Source: Deltaproteobacteria bacterium (GTDB lineage Bacteria > Desulfobacterota_B > Binatia > Bin18). Taken from it: a stretch of DNA of 18,012 nucleotides. Below, piece by piece: positions 7,053 through 15,327 of the stretch (positions are counted from its first letter, which is position 1; every line of letters begins with the position of its first letter). Made by a program: the position numbers and the translations under genes. The notes beneath the pieces are model-generated. The model ran no database searches, was not told the origin of the DNA, and saw only the letters and a list, made by a program, of their open reading frames with translations. The stretch lies in contig JAAXHF010000484.1 of the NCBI GenBank assembly GCA_012271025.1, forward strand, positions 1 through 18,012, written 5' to 3'.

Positions 7053-9548
7053 ATGCTCCCGCGCAGCTGGATGGAAGCATACATTAATTTTCTCCTCAAA
7101 TTTCGCTGGTATGTCCTGGTCGTCCTGACGCTGGCCACCCTGTTTCTGGGCTTCCATGTGGCCAAGATGCAGGTCCAGCCCAACTTCTTTGATTTCTACC
7201 CGCCGACCCACGAGTACATCCAGCTGTACCAGGAGTACCGGCGGATGTTTGGCACGGCCAACATCCTGAGCGTCGTCATTGAGGCCAACGAGGGCGATAT
7301 TTTCAACGTCCACTCGATCAACCAGATCGATAAGGCGACCCGCTATGTGCTGGAAACCGCAGGCGTCAACCCGTATCAGATCCTGTCGCTGACCCACCCC
7401 AAGATGCGCAACATCCAGATCAGCGGCGCCGCCATTACCGCCTACCCCATCATGTATCCGGCGCCGCCGCAGACGGCCGATGATGTCAAGCCGATCAAAA
7501 AGGCGGTGTATACCAACGAGGGCGTGCACCGCTTCTACGTGGCCGAGGACAACACCTCGGCCCTGATTACGGCCGGCTTCTGGGAAGAAGGCATTGACTT
7601 CGAGAACCTCTTCAGCCGGATGGAGACCCTCAAGGCCGAACTCGAGGCCGACGGCCAGCACCGGGTGTACGTCACCGGCTTCCCCATGCTGTACGCCTGG
7701 GTGTTCAGCTACAAAAACGCCATCCTGTTCGTCATCGGGCTGACCACGGCCGTTATCCTGGGCATGCTGTGGTTCTACTTCCGAACCTTTACCGGGGTAT
7801 GGGTGCCGCTGTTTTCGGGCCTGCTGAGTTCGGTCTGGGCTCTGGGCTTTGCCGGCTATTTCGGCTTCAACATCGATCCCCTGGTGCTGGTCGTGCTGGT
7901 CCTGATCACCGCCCGGGCGCTGTCCCACTCGGTGCAGTCGATGGAGCGCTACCACGAAGAGTACCGCCGTCTGCAAGACAAAAACGAGGCCATTCTGTCG
8001 TCCTACCTGAGCCTGTTCAGCCCGGCGCTGGTGTCGATCGCCTCGGACGGCCTGGCTATTCTGACCCTGGCCGTGGCCCATATTCCGCTCATCCAGAAGC
8101 TGGCCTATGTGTCGAGCTTCTGGATTTTCACCATCTCCATCAGCGTCGTCACCCTGCACCCGATCATCCTGTACTTTATTCCTCCCCCGCCCAACGATCC
8201 CAAATCGGGCCACCGCTTTTCGGACAAGCTGTATACTACGATCAACCGCTTCATGGTCAAGATCAGCTATGGCGGCTATCGCTGGGGGGTGATCGGCTCG
8301 TTTTCGGTCGCCCTGCTGGGCGGCATGTTCTACGCCCAGTTCCTCAAAATCGGTGACGTGTCCATCGGCAAAGCGCTGCTGTACGACACCCACGAGTACA
8401 ATGTGTCGTACGACAAGGTGAACGACCAGTTCGTGGGCGCCTCGCGCCTGATCGTGATTGCCGAAGGCCAGCGCGAGGGCGTGATCAAAGACCCCGAGGC
8501 GCTGCTGACCCTGGAAAAATTCCAGCGCTACATGCAGGAACAGGAGATGGTCGGCGGCAGCATCAGCATCACCACCTGGGCGCGGCGGCTGTACCAGCTG
8601 TTCCAGCTCGGCATCCCCAAGTGGGCGATCATTCCCAACAACCCGCGTGACGTGGGCAACATCTTCTACCAGTTCCTGAACACGGTCGGCTCGGACGACC
8701 TCGACCGCTTTATCGACAAGACCTCGACCAACGCCACGGTCACGATTTATTACAAGGACTACAACCACGCCACGGTCACCGGCTCGATCGCCATGGCCGA
8801 GGAGTTCATCTACAACAACCCGGTCGAAGACCTGAATTTCCGGCTGGCCGGCGGCCTGCTGGGGGTGTTGGCGGCCATCAACGACGAGGTCGAGTGGTCG
8901 TACAAGTGGAATCTGATCCTGGTCATGGTCACCGTGTTTACCCTCAGCATGCTGACCTACGCCTCGGTGGTTGGCGCCCTGATTGTGATGATTCCCTCGA
9001 TTGTGGCCCAGCCGCTGTCCGAGGGCCTGATGTACGCCATGGGCATTGACGCCAACATCAACTCGCTGCCGGTCGCCGCAGTCGGCATCGGCATCGGCAT
9101 TGACTACGGCTACTACGTGTTGTCGCGGATCGTCGAGGAGTATCAGAAGTTCGGCGACCACGACCGGGCCATCGAAGAGGCGCTGATGACGACCGGGCGG
9201 GCGATCATGTTCACCGGCACGACGCTGACCGTGAGCGTGATCTTCTGGATCTTTTTTCCCATGAAGTTCCAGTCGGAAATGGCCGTGCTGCTGACCCTGC
9301 TGCTGTTCTTCCACGTGGTCGGCGCGCTGGCCTTTATTCCCGGTACGGTCTCGCTGCTCAAGCCGCGCTTTCCGCTGCCCAACAAGGTCATGCTGGTCAT
9401 TCTGGCCTGTATCGGCATTCCGTCGGCCGTCCTGGTCTACACCGACTATGCCGACCTGCTGAGTTTGGGCATCCTGGCCTTGGTCGTGGCCATTGGTGAG
9501 CACATGTGGTCAACGCGCCACAATATCGGCATGGAGCTGCGAGCCTAG
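7053..9548 (+). CDS. RND-superfamily (MMPL/HAE3-like) exporter, paralogue 2 (RND2)
   Basis: The 831-residue inner-membrane protein has duplicated RND topology. TM1 lies near residues 17-34, a large extracytoplasmic domain follows to about 220, then a helix block, a second loop and a C-terminal helix block. The conserved C-terminal-half motif GIGIGIDYGYY, with D684-Y685, is present and is the likely proton relay. The N-terminal half has the ARALSHSVQ segment, with H292 at the corresponding place. The protein resembles hydrophobe exporters of the predicted-exporter/MMPL group, driven by the proton gradient. AAGGAGG lies eight bases before the ATG. The last 50 residues add two more hydrophobic segments after the usual end of the family. 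It is co-directional with YCF48 (47-base gap) and DUF1302 (125-base gap). The substrate is unknown; a lipid, sterol-like or other hydrophobic compound is inferred from the DUF1302/DUF1329 context. Confidence 0.93.
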   Translation: MLPRSWMEAYINFLLKFRWYVLVVLTLATLFLGFHVAKMQVQPNFFDFYPPTHEYIQLYQEYRRMFGTANILSVVIEANEGDIFNVHSINQIDKATRYVLETAGVNPYQILSLTHPKMRNIQISGAAITAYPIMYPAPPQTADDVKPIKKAVYTNEGVHRFYVAEDNTSALITAGFWEEGIDFENLFSRMETLKAELEADGQHRVYVTGFPMLYAWVFSYKNAILFVIGLTTAVILGMLWFYFRTFTGVWVPLFSGLLSSVWALGFAGYFGFNIDPLVLVVLVLITARALSHSVQSMERYHEEYRRLQDKNEAILSSYLSLFSPALVSIASDGLAILTLAVAHIPLIQKLAYVSSFWIFTISISVVTLHPIILYFIPPPPNDPKSGHRFSDKLYTTINRFMVKISYGGYRWGVIGSFSVALLGGMFYAQFLKIGDVSIGKALLYDTHEYNVSYDKVNDQFVGASRLIVIAEGQREGVIKDPEALLTLEKFQRYMQEQEMVGGSISITTWARRLYQLFQLGIPKWAIIPNNPRDVGNIFYQFLNTVGSDDLDRFIDKTSTNATVTIYYKDYNHATVTGSIAMAEEFIYNNPVEDLNFRLAGGLLGVLAAINDEVEWSYKWNLILVMVTVFTLSMLTYASVVGALIVMIPSIVAQPLSEGLMYAMGIDANINSLPVAAVGIGIGIDYGYYVLSRIVEEYQKFGDHDRAIEEALMTTGRAIMFTGTTLTVSVIFWIFFPMKFQSEMAVLLTLLLFFHVVGALAFIPGTVSLLKPRFPLPNKVMLVILACIGIPSAVLVYTDYADLLSLGILALVVAIGEHMWSTRHNIGMELRA

Positions 9549-9556
9549 GAAAAAAC

Positions 9557-9586
9557 TTGACAAGTCATTTGTCGTGGGTGTATGGA
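9557..9586 (+). promoter_or_regulatory. Candidate internal promoter before the DUF1302 gene
   Basis: A perfect TTGACA (9557-9562) is followed after 18 bases by a weak TATGGA (9581-9586). The -35 overlaps a small palindrome, GACAA-5 bases-TTGTC (9559-9573), which could be a binding site. It would give the outer-membrane protein an extra transcript besides read-through from RND2. Confidence 0.35.
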
Positions 9587-9673
9587 GGCTGCGGCAGCGG
9601 AGGGGGTCTTGCTGCTGACTGCCTGGAGGTTACACCTGGACAGTAGACTTGCCTAACACAAGGAGGGTTTCTT

Positions 9674-11896
9674 ATGAGGGGGTATAGGCAGGGATTGAGG
9701 CGACTGTTAGCCGCAGGGATTGTCTTACTCTTATCGGCCCCGAGCGCCTGGGGCTACTTCTTCGACGAGCGCCGGGAGATGAGCCTGTCCGGCCAGGCCT
9801 ATACCCGGGCCACCATCCAGACCGGCAAGGGCGACGAGATCGGGACCGGGAAAGGCTTGTGGAAACGCGGCAATGTGGTCCAGCACCGCAACTACCTGAC
9901 CTTGGAGTGGCGGCATAACCTGAACCGCCTGTCGCGTGAGTTCCCGACCCTGGGAACCCTGTTCCGGTACGTGAACCTCGACGCCTTTGACTACTACCTC
10001 AACGTGCGTGAGGAGTTTGAGGGCATCTGGGAATACGGCGGCGCGTCGGCCCGTCGGCAGCTCGATGGCGGCGGCGGTACCGAGTTCTGGGACAAGTACT
10101 ACGGCCGGCGGATGGACGCCCAGGGGAATCACTTCGTCGAAAAATATCCCGGCGAATTGACCCGCTACAAAGAATTCGGCTATGTCAGCAGCCAGAACTT
10201 TCTGGAGAAGAAGGTCCAGCAGCTGCGCCTGTTCGAGTGGTATTTCAATATCACCAAGGGACCGCTGTTCTTACGGGTTGGGCGCCAGAACCTGTCCTGG
10301 GGTGAAGCCGACGCCTTCCGGCTGCTTGACCAGATCAACCCGCTCGACAACGGCTTTGGCGGTTTCACCACCCCGCTCGACGAACGGCGCATCCCACTGT
10401 TCATGGTCCGGGCGCAGTGGAACTTTGGCCGGGTCGGGCCGATTCAGGACTTGACCCTGGAAGGCTTTGTCGCCCCCGACCATCGGACGGCCGCGGTTCC
10501 CGCCCTGCACCAGGGCAGTATGTGGAGCGTGCGGACCAACACCTCGCCGGTCAGCGTCCATCGCATGCCGTGCGGCGGGCCGATCTACGGTCAAGCCCTC
10601 AAGAAAGCCGGCAACCTGGGCTTCATGAGCAACGGCAATCAGTTCAACTGCTCGACCCGCGCGCGGGGACCGTCGAGCAGCATAGCCGACAGCCGCGGCG
10701 GGGGACGGATCATCGGTACGATCCGTGACTTTACTTTCTCGCTGGCCCACTACTACACCTGGTCGGACAGTATCCTGAGCGATGCGACGATCGGCTCTCC
10801 GACCCCCATGCATCTGGCCTACGACACGGTGCCAAGTTTCTTCACCGCTCTGACCGGGATGGAGGCCACCCCGGAGAACAACCCCTGGGGACCGAACGAT
10901 CCGTGTAATCGGGGCGGCCCGGGCGGCCTGTTCGGCGGAGTCCCCTGCACAATCGAGCGAAACCTGCCCGTTCCCATCCATGCCAAACGGGTGCAGATCA
11001 CCGGCGGCAGCCTGTCCTTTCCGTTGAACGCCCTGACCAGCATGTTTGTGGACAGCAGCAGCCCGCTGTTCTACCTGTACACCACCATCCGGGCTGAGTT
11101 CACCTACACCCGCAACAACCTGATGCGCGAACAGTTTGGAGGCGGTAGTGAATCCTTGGTCAACCTACAGCGTTTCATGACCCGGCCCCTACACCACGCG
11201 GGCGTGACCGGTGGGCCGTTCTACGACCCGCGCTATCTGGCCGACGGCGTTTCGGCCGGTGAGGGAAACTGCGACGATCACATGGGCTGGGGTCCCAACG
11301 GCATCCGAGGCTGCCGCAGCGGCCACCACTCGAGCCGAGACCAGTGGGCCTTCGTGCTCGGCATCGACCACATTCAGTGGATTCGGTTCCTGAACAAGAG
11401 CAACAGCTTTGTGTTCTCGGGCCAGTACTTCCACCGTCACACCAACAACGTCAAGCGCTACAAAAAAGGTGTCCCGGTCGGGCGGGACAACGATACCCAC
11501 TCCATCGGTGTGACCAAGCGAGCGGCCGCCCCGACCGGAGGAGAAGCCTCGGACCGTCTCGGTGGAATCGGCAACCGGACCGCCGCGTGCGCGAATATGG
11601 ATGGCTCGACCGCCCCACCGTGCGATTTCAAGCGGCTGGTGCAGATGCAATCCACCGCGCAGATGTTCACCCTGGCGATCACGACCAGCTACAACGCCGG
11701 AAACGTCCGGCCCCGCTTTGTCGTCTTCTACGACATGGCCGGCGCCTACCTGTTGCAGCCGGGTATCGACTGGTGGTTCTACGATCCGTTCCGGCTCAGC
11801 ATCCGCTACAACTTCATTGACGGCAAATACACCGGAATCGGCTACTTCAAATTCAAGGACAGCATCTGGTTCGAGTTGCAGTACCTGCTGTACTGA
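9674..11896 (+). CDS. DUF1302 family outer-membrane beta-barrel protein
   Basis: The 740-residue protein starts with a clear signal peptide (RRLLAAGIVLLLSAPSAWG, cleavage near residue 27). The segment SWGEADAFRLLDQINPLD (from about residue 208) matches the family signature around WGE...NP.D. Alternating aromatic/polar strands run to the end, and the final residues (WFELQYLLY) have the C-terminal aromatic residue typical of barrels inserted by the BAM machine. It has exactly eight cysteines, in four close pairs (300/326, 411/425, 533/547, 639/650), each within a Gly/Pro-rich loop-like insertion, probably disulfides on surface loops. The loops make it longer than many relatives. AAGGAGGG precedes the ATG. 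It is the last gene of the YCF48-RND2 arm and could be the outer-membrane exit or uptake channel. The substrate is unknown. Confidence 0.9.
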   Translation: MRGYRQGLRRLLAAGIVLLLSAPSAWGYFFDERREMSLSGQAYTRATIQTGKGDEIGTGKGLWKRGNVVQHRNYLTLEWRHNLNRLSREFPTLGTLFRYVNLDAFDYYLNVREEFEGIWEYGGASARRQLDGGGGTEFWDKYYGRRMDAQGNHFVEKYPGELTRYKEFGYVSSQNFLEKKVQQLRLFEWYFNITKGPLFLRVGRQNLSWGEADAFRLLDQINPLDNGFGGFTTPLDERRIPLFMVRAQWNFGRVGPIQDLTLEGFVAPDHRTAAVPALHQGSMWSVRTNTSPVSVHRMPCGGPIYGQALKKAGNLGFMSNGNQFNCSTRARGPSSSIADSRGGGRIIGTIRDFTFSLAHYYTWSDSILSDATIGSPTPMHLAYDTVPSFFTALTGMEATPENNPWGPNDPCNRGGPGGLFGGVPCTIERNLPVPIHAKRVQITGGSLSFPLNALTSMFVDSSSPLFYLYTTIRAEFTYTRNNLMREQFGGGSESLVNLQRFMTRPLHHAGVTGGPFYDPRYLADGVSAGEGNCDDHMGWGPNGIRGCRSGHHSSRDQWAFVLGIDHIQWIRFLNKSNSFVFSGQYFHRHTNNVKRYKKGVPVGRDNDTHSIGVTKRAAAPTGGEASDRLGGIGNRTAACANMDGSTAPPCDFKRLVQMQSTAQMFTLAITTSYNAGNVRPRFVVFYDMAGAYLLQPGIDWWFYDPFRLSIRYNFIDGKYTGIGYFKFKDSIWFELQYLLY

Positions 11897-11918
11897 TCGA
11901 ACCGACAGCTGGCACTAC

Positions 11919-11944
11919 GCCCGTGGGCCTCTCCACCCACGGGC
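11919..11944 (+). other. Hairpin upstream of the terminator
   Basis: GCCCGTGGG and CCCACGGGC form a perfect 9-bp stem around an 8-base loop. It has no T-run of its own, and lies seven bases before the stronger terminator hairpin. It may protect the 3' end of the mRNA. Confidence 0.6.
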
Positions 11945-11951
11945 AGTTCTG

Positions 11952-11986
11952 ACGCGGGCGGCGGATGCGCCGCCCGTGTTGTTTTT
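11952..11986 (+). terminator. Intrinsic terminator of the YCF48-RND2-DUF1302 arm
   Basis: A 12-bp GC-rich stem (ACGCGGGCGGCG paired with CGCCGCCCGTGT, one G-T pair), loop GATG, followed by TTGTTTTT. It lies 56 bases after the DUF1302 stop. Confidence 0.9.
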
Positions 11987-12050
11987 GGCGCTGTCTTCTT
12001 CGGCTGAGGACTGCCCATACTTCCTTCCTTAACTCAGCATTGAGTACGCC

Positions 12051-12091
12051 ATTATTATGCTTGCAGACATAATGCTGCCATGCATAATAAT
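12051..12091. repeat. AT-rich inverted repeat at the start of the DUF234 ATPase gene
   Basis: ATTATTATGC (12051-12060) and GCATAATAAT (12082-12091) form a perfect 10-bp inverted repeat with 21 bases between. A further CATAATGC copy lies inside (12069-12076). The right arm ends six bases before the ATG at 12098. This is the most AT-rich patch in the window. It holds possible -10 boxes (TAATAT at 12088-12093) and may be an operator for self-control, or the scar of an insertion. Confidence 0.6.
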
Positions 12092-12097
12092 ATCTGA

Positions 12098-13489
12098 ATG
12101 AATTTTCTTGATCGGAACGACGAGATGAGGCGTCTCGATAGGGCGCTGGCACGACCGGGGGCATTCGCCGTCATCTGGGGACGCCGTCGTGTAGGGAAGT
12201 CGCGCTTGCTCATTGAGTGGTCGCATCGTCACAAGGGTCTGTACACGGTTGCCGAACAATCTGCCCCTTCGATGCAACGGCGTTACCTTGCGACAGCGGT
12301 CGCTGAACGATTCCCTGGTTTTGCCGATGTCGACTATCCGGACTGGCGCTCCTTTTTCCTGCGACTTTCCGCACAAGCTGACCAAGCCGGCTGGCAGGGT
12401 CCCTTCGTGCTAGATGAGCTCCCCTATCTGATCAGTGCAGACCCAAGCGTGGTTGGCGTGCTGCAGAACTGGCTGGACCGCGCCGGGCGGCGTTTACATG
12501 TCGTTGTCAGCGGGTCGAGCCAACGCATGATGCACAGCGCCATACTCGGCTCCGATGCACCGCTGTACGGCCGCGCTGTCGAAGCTTTTGCCGTGCGTCC
12601 CCTGAGGCCGGGCTATCTCGCCGATGCGTTCACCATAGACGAGTGGCGCTATCTGGTTTCCGTCCATGCGCTTTGGGGCGGCATGCCTCGGTACTGGGAA
12701 CTCGCCCAACCCTTCGGACGCGATCTTGACACCGCAGTGGACGAACTCGTTCTTGATCGGTCTGGACCATTGCACGATGAGCCAGATCGCCTGCTGCTCG
12801 AAGAAACTCCACCAGCCATGGCACTGCGTCCAGTGTTGGACGCTATTGGCGCAGGGGCTCATCGAGTCATCAAGATTGGTGGCCGTCTCGGCAGACCTGC
12901 CTCCAGCTTATCGCGGCCGCTATCGTCGCTCATCGAAATGGGCTTTGTCCGTCGGGAGATTCCCTTTGGGGACAGTCCACGCTCAGGCAAGCGCAGTCTG
13001 TATCAGATCGCTGACCCGTTTCTGCGCTTGTGGTTCCGAGTTGTCGCACCGCACCGAGCAGTCTTGGCGGAAGCGCCGCGCGAGACGCGCTTGCACTATT
13101 GGCGCCGATACCGAGCGAACCTGGAAGCCTACGCCTGGGAGGAACTGTGTCGTATGGCTGTCCCCATGCTCCACCACTGCGACATACCACTCGCTCGATT
13201 CGGTCCCTTTGAACCCGCGCAACGCTACTGGCACGGCAACGCACCCGAGTTCGACGCCGTTGCGCATTCAGTCGACGGCCAGCGCCTCCTTGTCGGTGAG
13301 GTGAAGTGGTCGGCAAAGCCTGGCAAGGTATTGGATAGACTGTCGCCAGCGTCCGCCAGGACTCTTCCCGGTGCGGCCGACGCTGAGATCGTTCGTGTCC
13401 TCTTCATTCCAGAAGCGAAGCTCGATACCGCAGCAGCGGCTGATATCAAGCTTGTGGACGCGCACGCGGTTATGCGAGCACTTCGGTGA
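12098..13489 (+). CDS. DUF234-type P-loop ATPase with PD-(D/E)xK-like C-terminal domain
   Basis: The 463-residue protein starts MNFLDRNDEMRRLDRAL, the usual opening of the archaeal-type ATPase family. The Walker A motif is GRRRVGKS (28-35), Walker B is FVLDE (103-107), and VVVSGSS (136-141) fits sensor 1. A winged-helix-like middle region (about 250-300) precedes a C-terminal DUF234 domain. There, EFDAVA (D386) followed by LLVGEVKW (E401, K403) forms a D...ExK pattern of restriction-like nucleases. The biological role of these ATPases is not settled, and many sit in mobile or defence contexts. The gene stands alone between two operons. No ribosome-binding site precedes the ATG, and an in-frame TGA touches it, so translation may be leaderless. 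GC content looks a little lower and codon use more mixed than in the neighbours, which suggests horizontal transfer. Confidence 0.87.
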   Translation: MNFLDRNDEMRRLDRALARPGAFAVIWGRRRVGKSRLLIEWSHRHKGLYTVAEQSAPSMQRRYLATAVAERFPGFADVDYPDWRSFFLRLSAQADQAGWQGPFVLDELPYLISADPSVVGVLQNWLDRAGRRLHVVVSGSSQRMMHSAILGSDAPLYGRAVEAFAVRPLRPGYLADAFTIDEWRYLVSVHALWGGMPRYWELAQPFGRDLDTAVDELVLDRSGPLHDEPDRLLLEETPPAMALRPVLDAIGAGAHRVIKIGGRLGRPASSLSRPLSSLIEMGFVRREIPFGDSPRSGKRSLYQIADPFLRLWFRVVAPHRAVLAEAPRETRLHYWRRYRANLEAYAWEELCRMAVPMLHHCDIPLARFGPFEPAQRYWHGNAPEFDAVAHSVDGQRLLVGEVKWSAKPGKVLDRLSPASARTLPGAADAEIVRVLFIPEAKLDTAAAADIKLVDAHAVMRALR

Positions 13490-13566
13490 ACAGACGATTC
13501 CCCCAGAAACTTTGCGCAGGGGCGATACATCCGTCACCCAGGTCGCTTTTGGAACCGTCCTTCAGG

Positions 13567-13572
13567 AATAAT
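13567..13572 (+). promoter_or_regulatory. Weak candidate -10 box for the ABC operon
   Basis: AATAAT matches TATAAT at five positions and lies 32 bases before the ABC ATPase start. No convincing -35 box is seen. The 109-base gap 13490-13598 otherwise shows nothing I can name, and no terminator is seen after the DUF234 gene. Confidence 0.25.
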
Positions 13573-13598
13573 CACGCCGTTTGAGAGGTTATGCCCGT

Positions 13599-14567
13599 AT
13601 GAGTATGATTAGCGTCGAAAACGTGACCAAGCGCTTCGGCCCCATCCTGGCCGTTGACAATGTCTCCTTTGAGGTCTCCCGCGGCGAGGTAATCGGTTTC
13701 CTAGGTCCGAACGGGGCCGGGAAAAGTACCACCATGCGCATTCTGGCCGGCTTCTTCCCGCCCACCTCGGGGCGGGCCAGCATTGGCGACCACGATGTCG
13801 TCAGCCACACCCACCAGGTCAAAGAACTGGTCGGCTATTTCCCCGAACGGGTGTCGGTATATCCCGACTTGCCGGTTCAGAGCTTTTTGAATTTTGTGGC
13901 CGAGGCAAAAGATGTCCCCCGGTCTGAACGCAAAAGCGCGGTCGGCGCCGTCATTGAATCCTGCGGCTTGCGAGAGGTCAGCGGTCGTGTCATCGGCCAC
14001 CTGTCCAAGGGCTACCGCCAGCGGGTCGGCATTGCCCAGGCGCTGATGCACAAGCCCCAGGTCCTGATCCTCGACGAGCCGACGATCGGTCTCGATCCGG
14101 CCCAGGTGGTGGAGATTCGCAGGTTGATCCGCGACCTGGGCTCGGAGCGCACGGTCATTCTCTCGACCCATATCCTGTCTGAGGTCAGCTCGGTGTGTGA
14201 TCGGGTCATCATTATCAACCGTGGCCGTATTCTGGCCTCGGAATCTCTGGACACCCTGCGCAGCCAGCTGGGCCGCAACCGTCAGCTTCGGGTCGAGGTG
14301 AGCGGCGCCCAGGCCCAGTCTGTTCCGGACGTGCTGGCTCGTCTGCCCGGCGTGGTGCAGGTGCGGGCCGACCAGGACGACGAACCCGCCCAGGCCAACG
14401 GACACGGCTGCTGGATCGTTGAATACCAGGGCGAGGAGGTGCGGGCCGAGATCAGCCGTGCGGTCCTCGAGCAGGGCTGCGGTTTGCTGGAACTTCGCTC
14501 TCTGGAGCCGACCCTGGAAGATATGTACTTGCAGCTGATCCGGCAGGCCCAGGAAGAACAGCAGTAG
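13599..14567 (+). CDS. ABC-2 type transporter ATP-binding protein (GldA-like)
   Basis: The 322-residue protein has all ABC ATPase motifs: Walker A GPNGAGKST (36-44), signature LSKGYRQ (135-141, a variant of LSGGQ usual for GldA/drug-export types), Walker B VLILDEP (155-161) and the H-loop histidine 191 in LSTHIL. A C-terminal domain of about 100 residues ends LEPTLEDMYLQLI, typical of ABC-2 exporters. I chose ATG 13599, which has GAGAGG 10 bases upstream; a TTG at 13581 and ATG at 13605 fit less well. It energises the permease encoded 28 bases downstream. The order ATPase, permease, GldG-like, DUF4340 occurs widely outside gliding bacteria; the substrate is unknown, with an envelope role likely. 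Confidence 0.95.
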   Translation: MSMISVENVTKRFGPILAVDNVSFEVSRGEVIGFLGPNGAGKSTTMRILAGFFPPTSGRASIGDHDVVSHTHQVKELVGYFPERVSVYPDLPVQSFLNFVAEAKDVPRSERKSAVGAVIESCGLREVSGRVIGHLSKGYRQRVGIAQALMHKPQVLILDEPTIGLDPAQVVEIRRLIRDLGSERTVILSTHILSEVSSVCDRVIIINRGRILASESLDTLRSQLGRNRQLRVEVSGAQAQSVPDVLARLPGVVQVRADQDDEPAQANGHGCWIVEYQGEEVRAEISRAVLEQGCGLLELRSLEPTLEDMYLQLIRQAQEEQQ

Positions 14568-14595
14568 GGGCACGCCCATCCGACTGAGCGGAACG

Positions 14596-15327
14596 ATGAA
14601 ATTCTGGTGCGTTTTCAAAAAAGAGCTGCAACTGTACTACGGCTCATTCATCGCCTACGCCCTGTCCATGGCCTTTCTGGTCCTGGCCGGGTATTTTTTC
14701 TACACCGATATGATCTTTTACGATCTGTTCGGTGACTTCATGGATATCACCACCTCGCTGTGGTTCTACTATTTTCAGGACGTACGCTTTTTCAGCCTGC
14801 TCATCCTGCCCCTGCTGACCATGCGCCTGTTTGCCGAGGAGAAAAAGCTGGGGACGATCGAGCTGCTGTGGACCTATCCGCTCAAGGACTCCCACATCAT
14901 TCTGGGCAAGTTCCTGGCCAGCTTTTTCGTGTTTTTCCTGATGGTCGCCGCCACCCTGTTCTACCCCCTGCTGCTATCAACGATCCACGCCTTTGCCTGG
15001 GGACCACCCCTGGCCGGCTATCTCGGCATCCTGCTGTTGGGCGCGGCCTTTATCGCCTGCGGCACGTTTATTTCGTCGCTGACCGAGAATCAGCTGGTCA
15101 GCGCTATGTCGACCTATGCGGTGCTGGTCTCGTGGTGGTTTCTGACCTGGAATGAGGAGGCGGTCGGGGATGAGCTGCTGGGGATTTCGCTATTTGACCG
15201 CTTTGAGTCGTTTGCCAAGGGCGTGATTAACACCAAGGATGTCTTCTTCTTTGTCATTGTCACCCTGATGTTTCTGTATCTCACCCTACGATCCACGGAG
15301 TCGAGGAAATGGCGCGGGACACGTTAG
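14596..15327 (+). CDS. ABC-2 type transporter permease (GldF-like)
   Basis: The 243-residue protein has about six membrane helices. After the first helix (about 17-37) and a loop, FFSLLILPLLTMRLFAEEKKLGTIELL (about 65-91) carries the amphipathic RLFAEEKKxGTIELL element that contacts the ATPase in this permease family. Further helices run near 108-130, 138-160, 165-185 and 215-235. The ribosome site is weak (GAGCGG). The 3' end overlaps the GldG-like gene by 19 bases, so the two are likely translated together. Confidence 0.93.
   Translation: MKFWCVFKKELQLYYGSFIAYALSMAFLVLAGYFFYTDMIFYDLFGDFMDITTSLWFYYFQDVRFFSLLILPLLTMRLFAEEKKLGTIELLWTYPLKDSHIILGKFLASFFVFFLMVAATLFYPLLLSTIHAFAWGPPLAGYLGILLLGAAFIACGTFISSLTENQLVSAMSTYAVLVSWWFLTWNEEAVGDELLGISLFDRFESFAKGVINTKDVFFFVIVTLMFLYLTLRSTESRKWRGTR

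Noticed and set aside
7002..9503. 833-codon open frame on the minus strand opposite RND2
   Set aside because: It mirrors RND2, is extremely rich in His, Gln, Asp and Gly, lacks any domain or hydrophobic pattern, and arises from the strong third-position GC bias of RND2.
9582..9656. 24-codon ORF between RND2 and DUF1302
   Set aside because: No ribosome site and no similarity recognised; its Ala/Leu-rich product is expected by chance in this composition.
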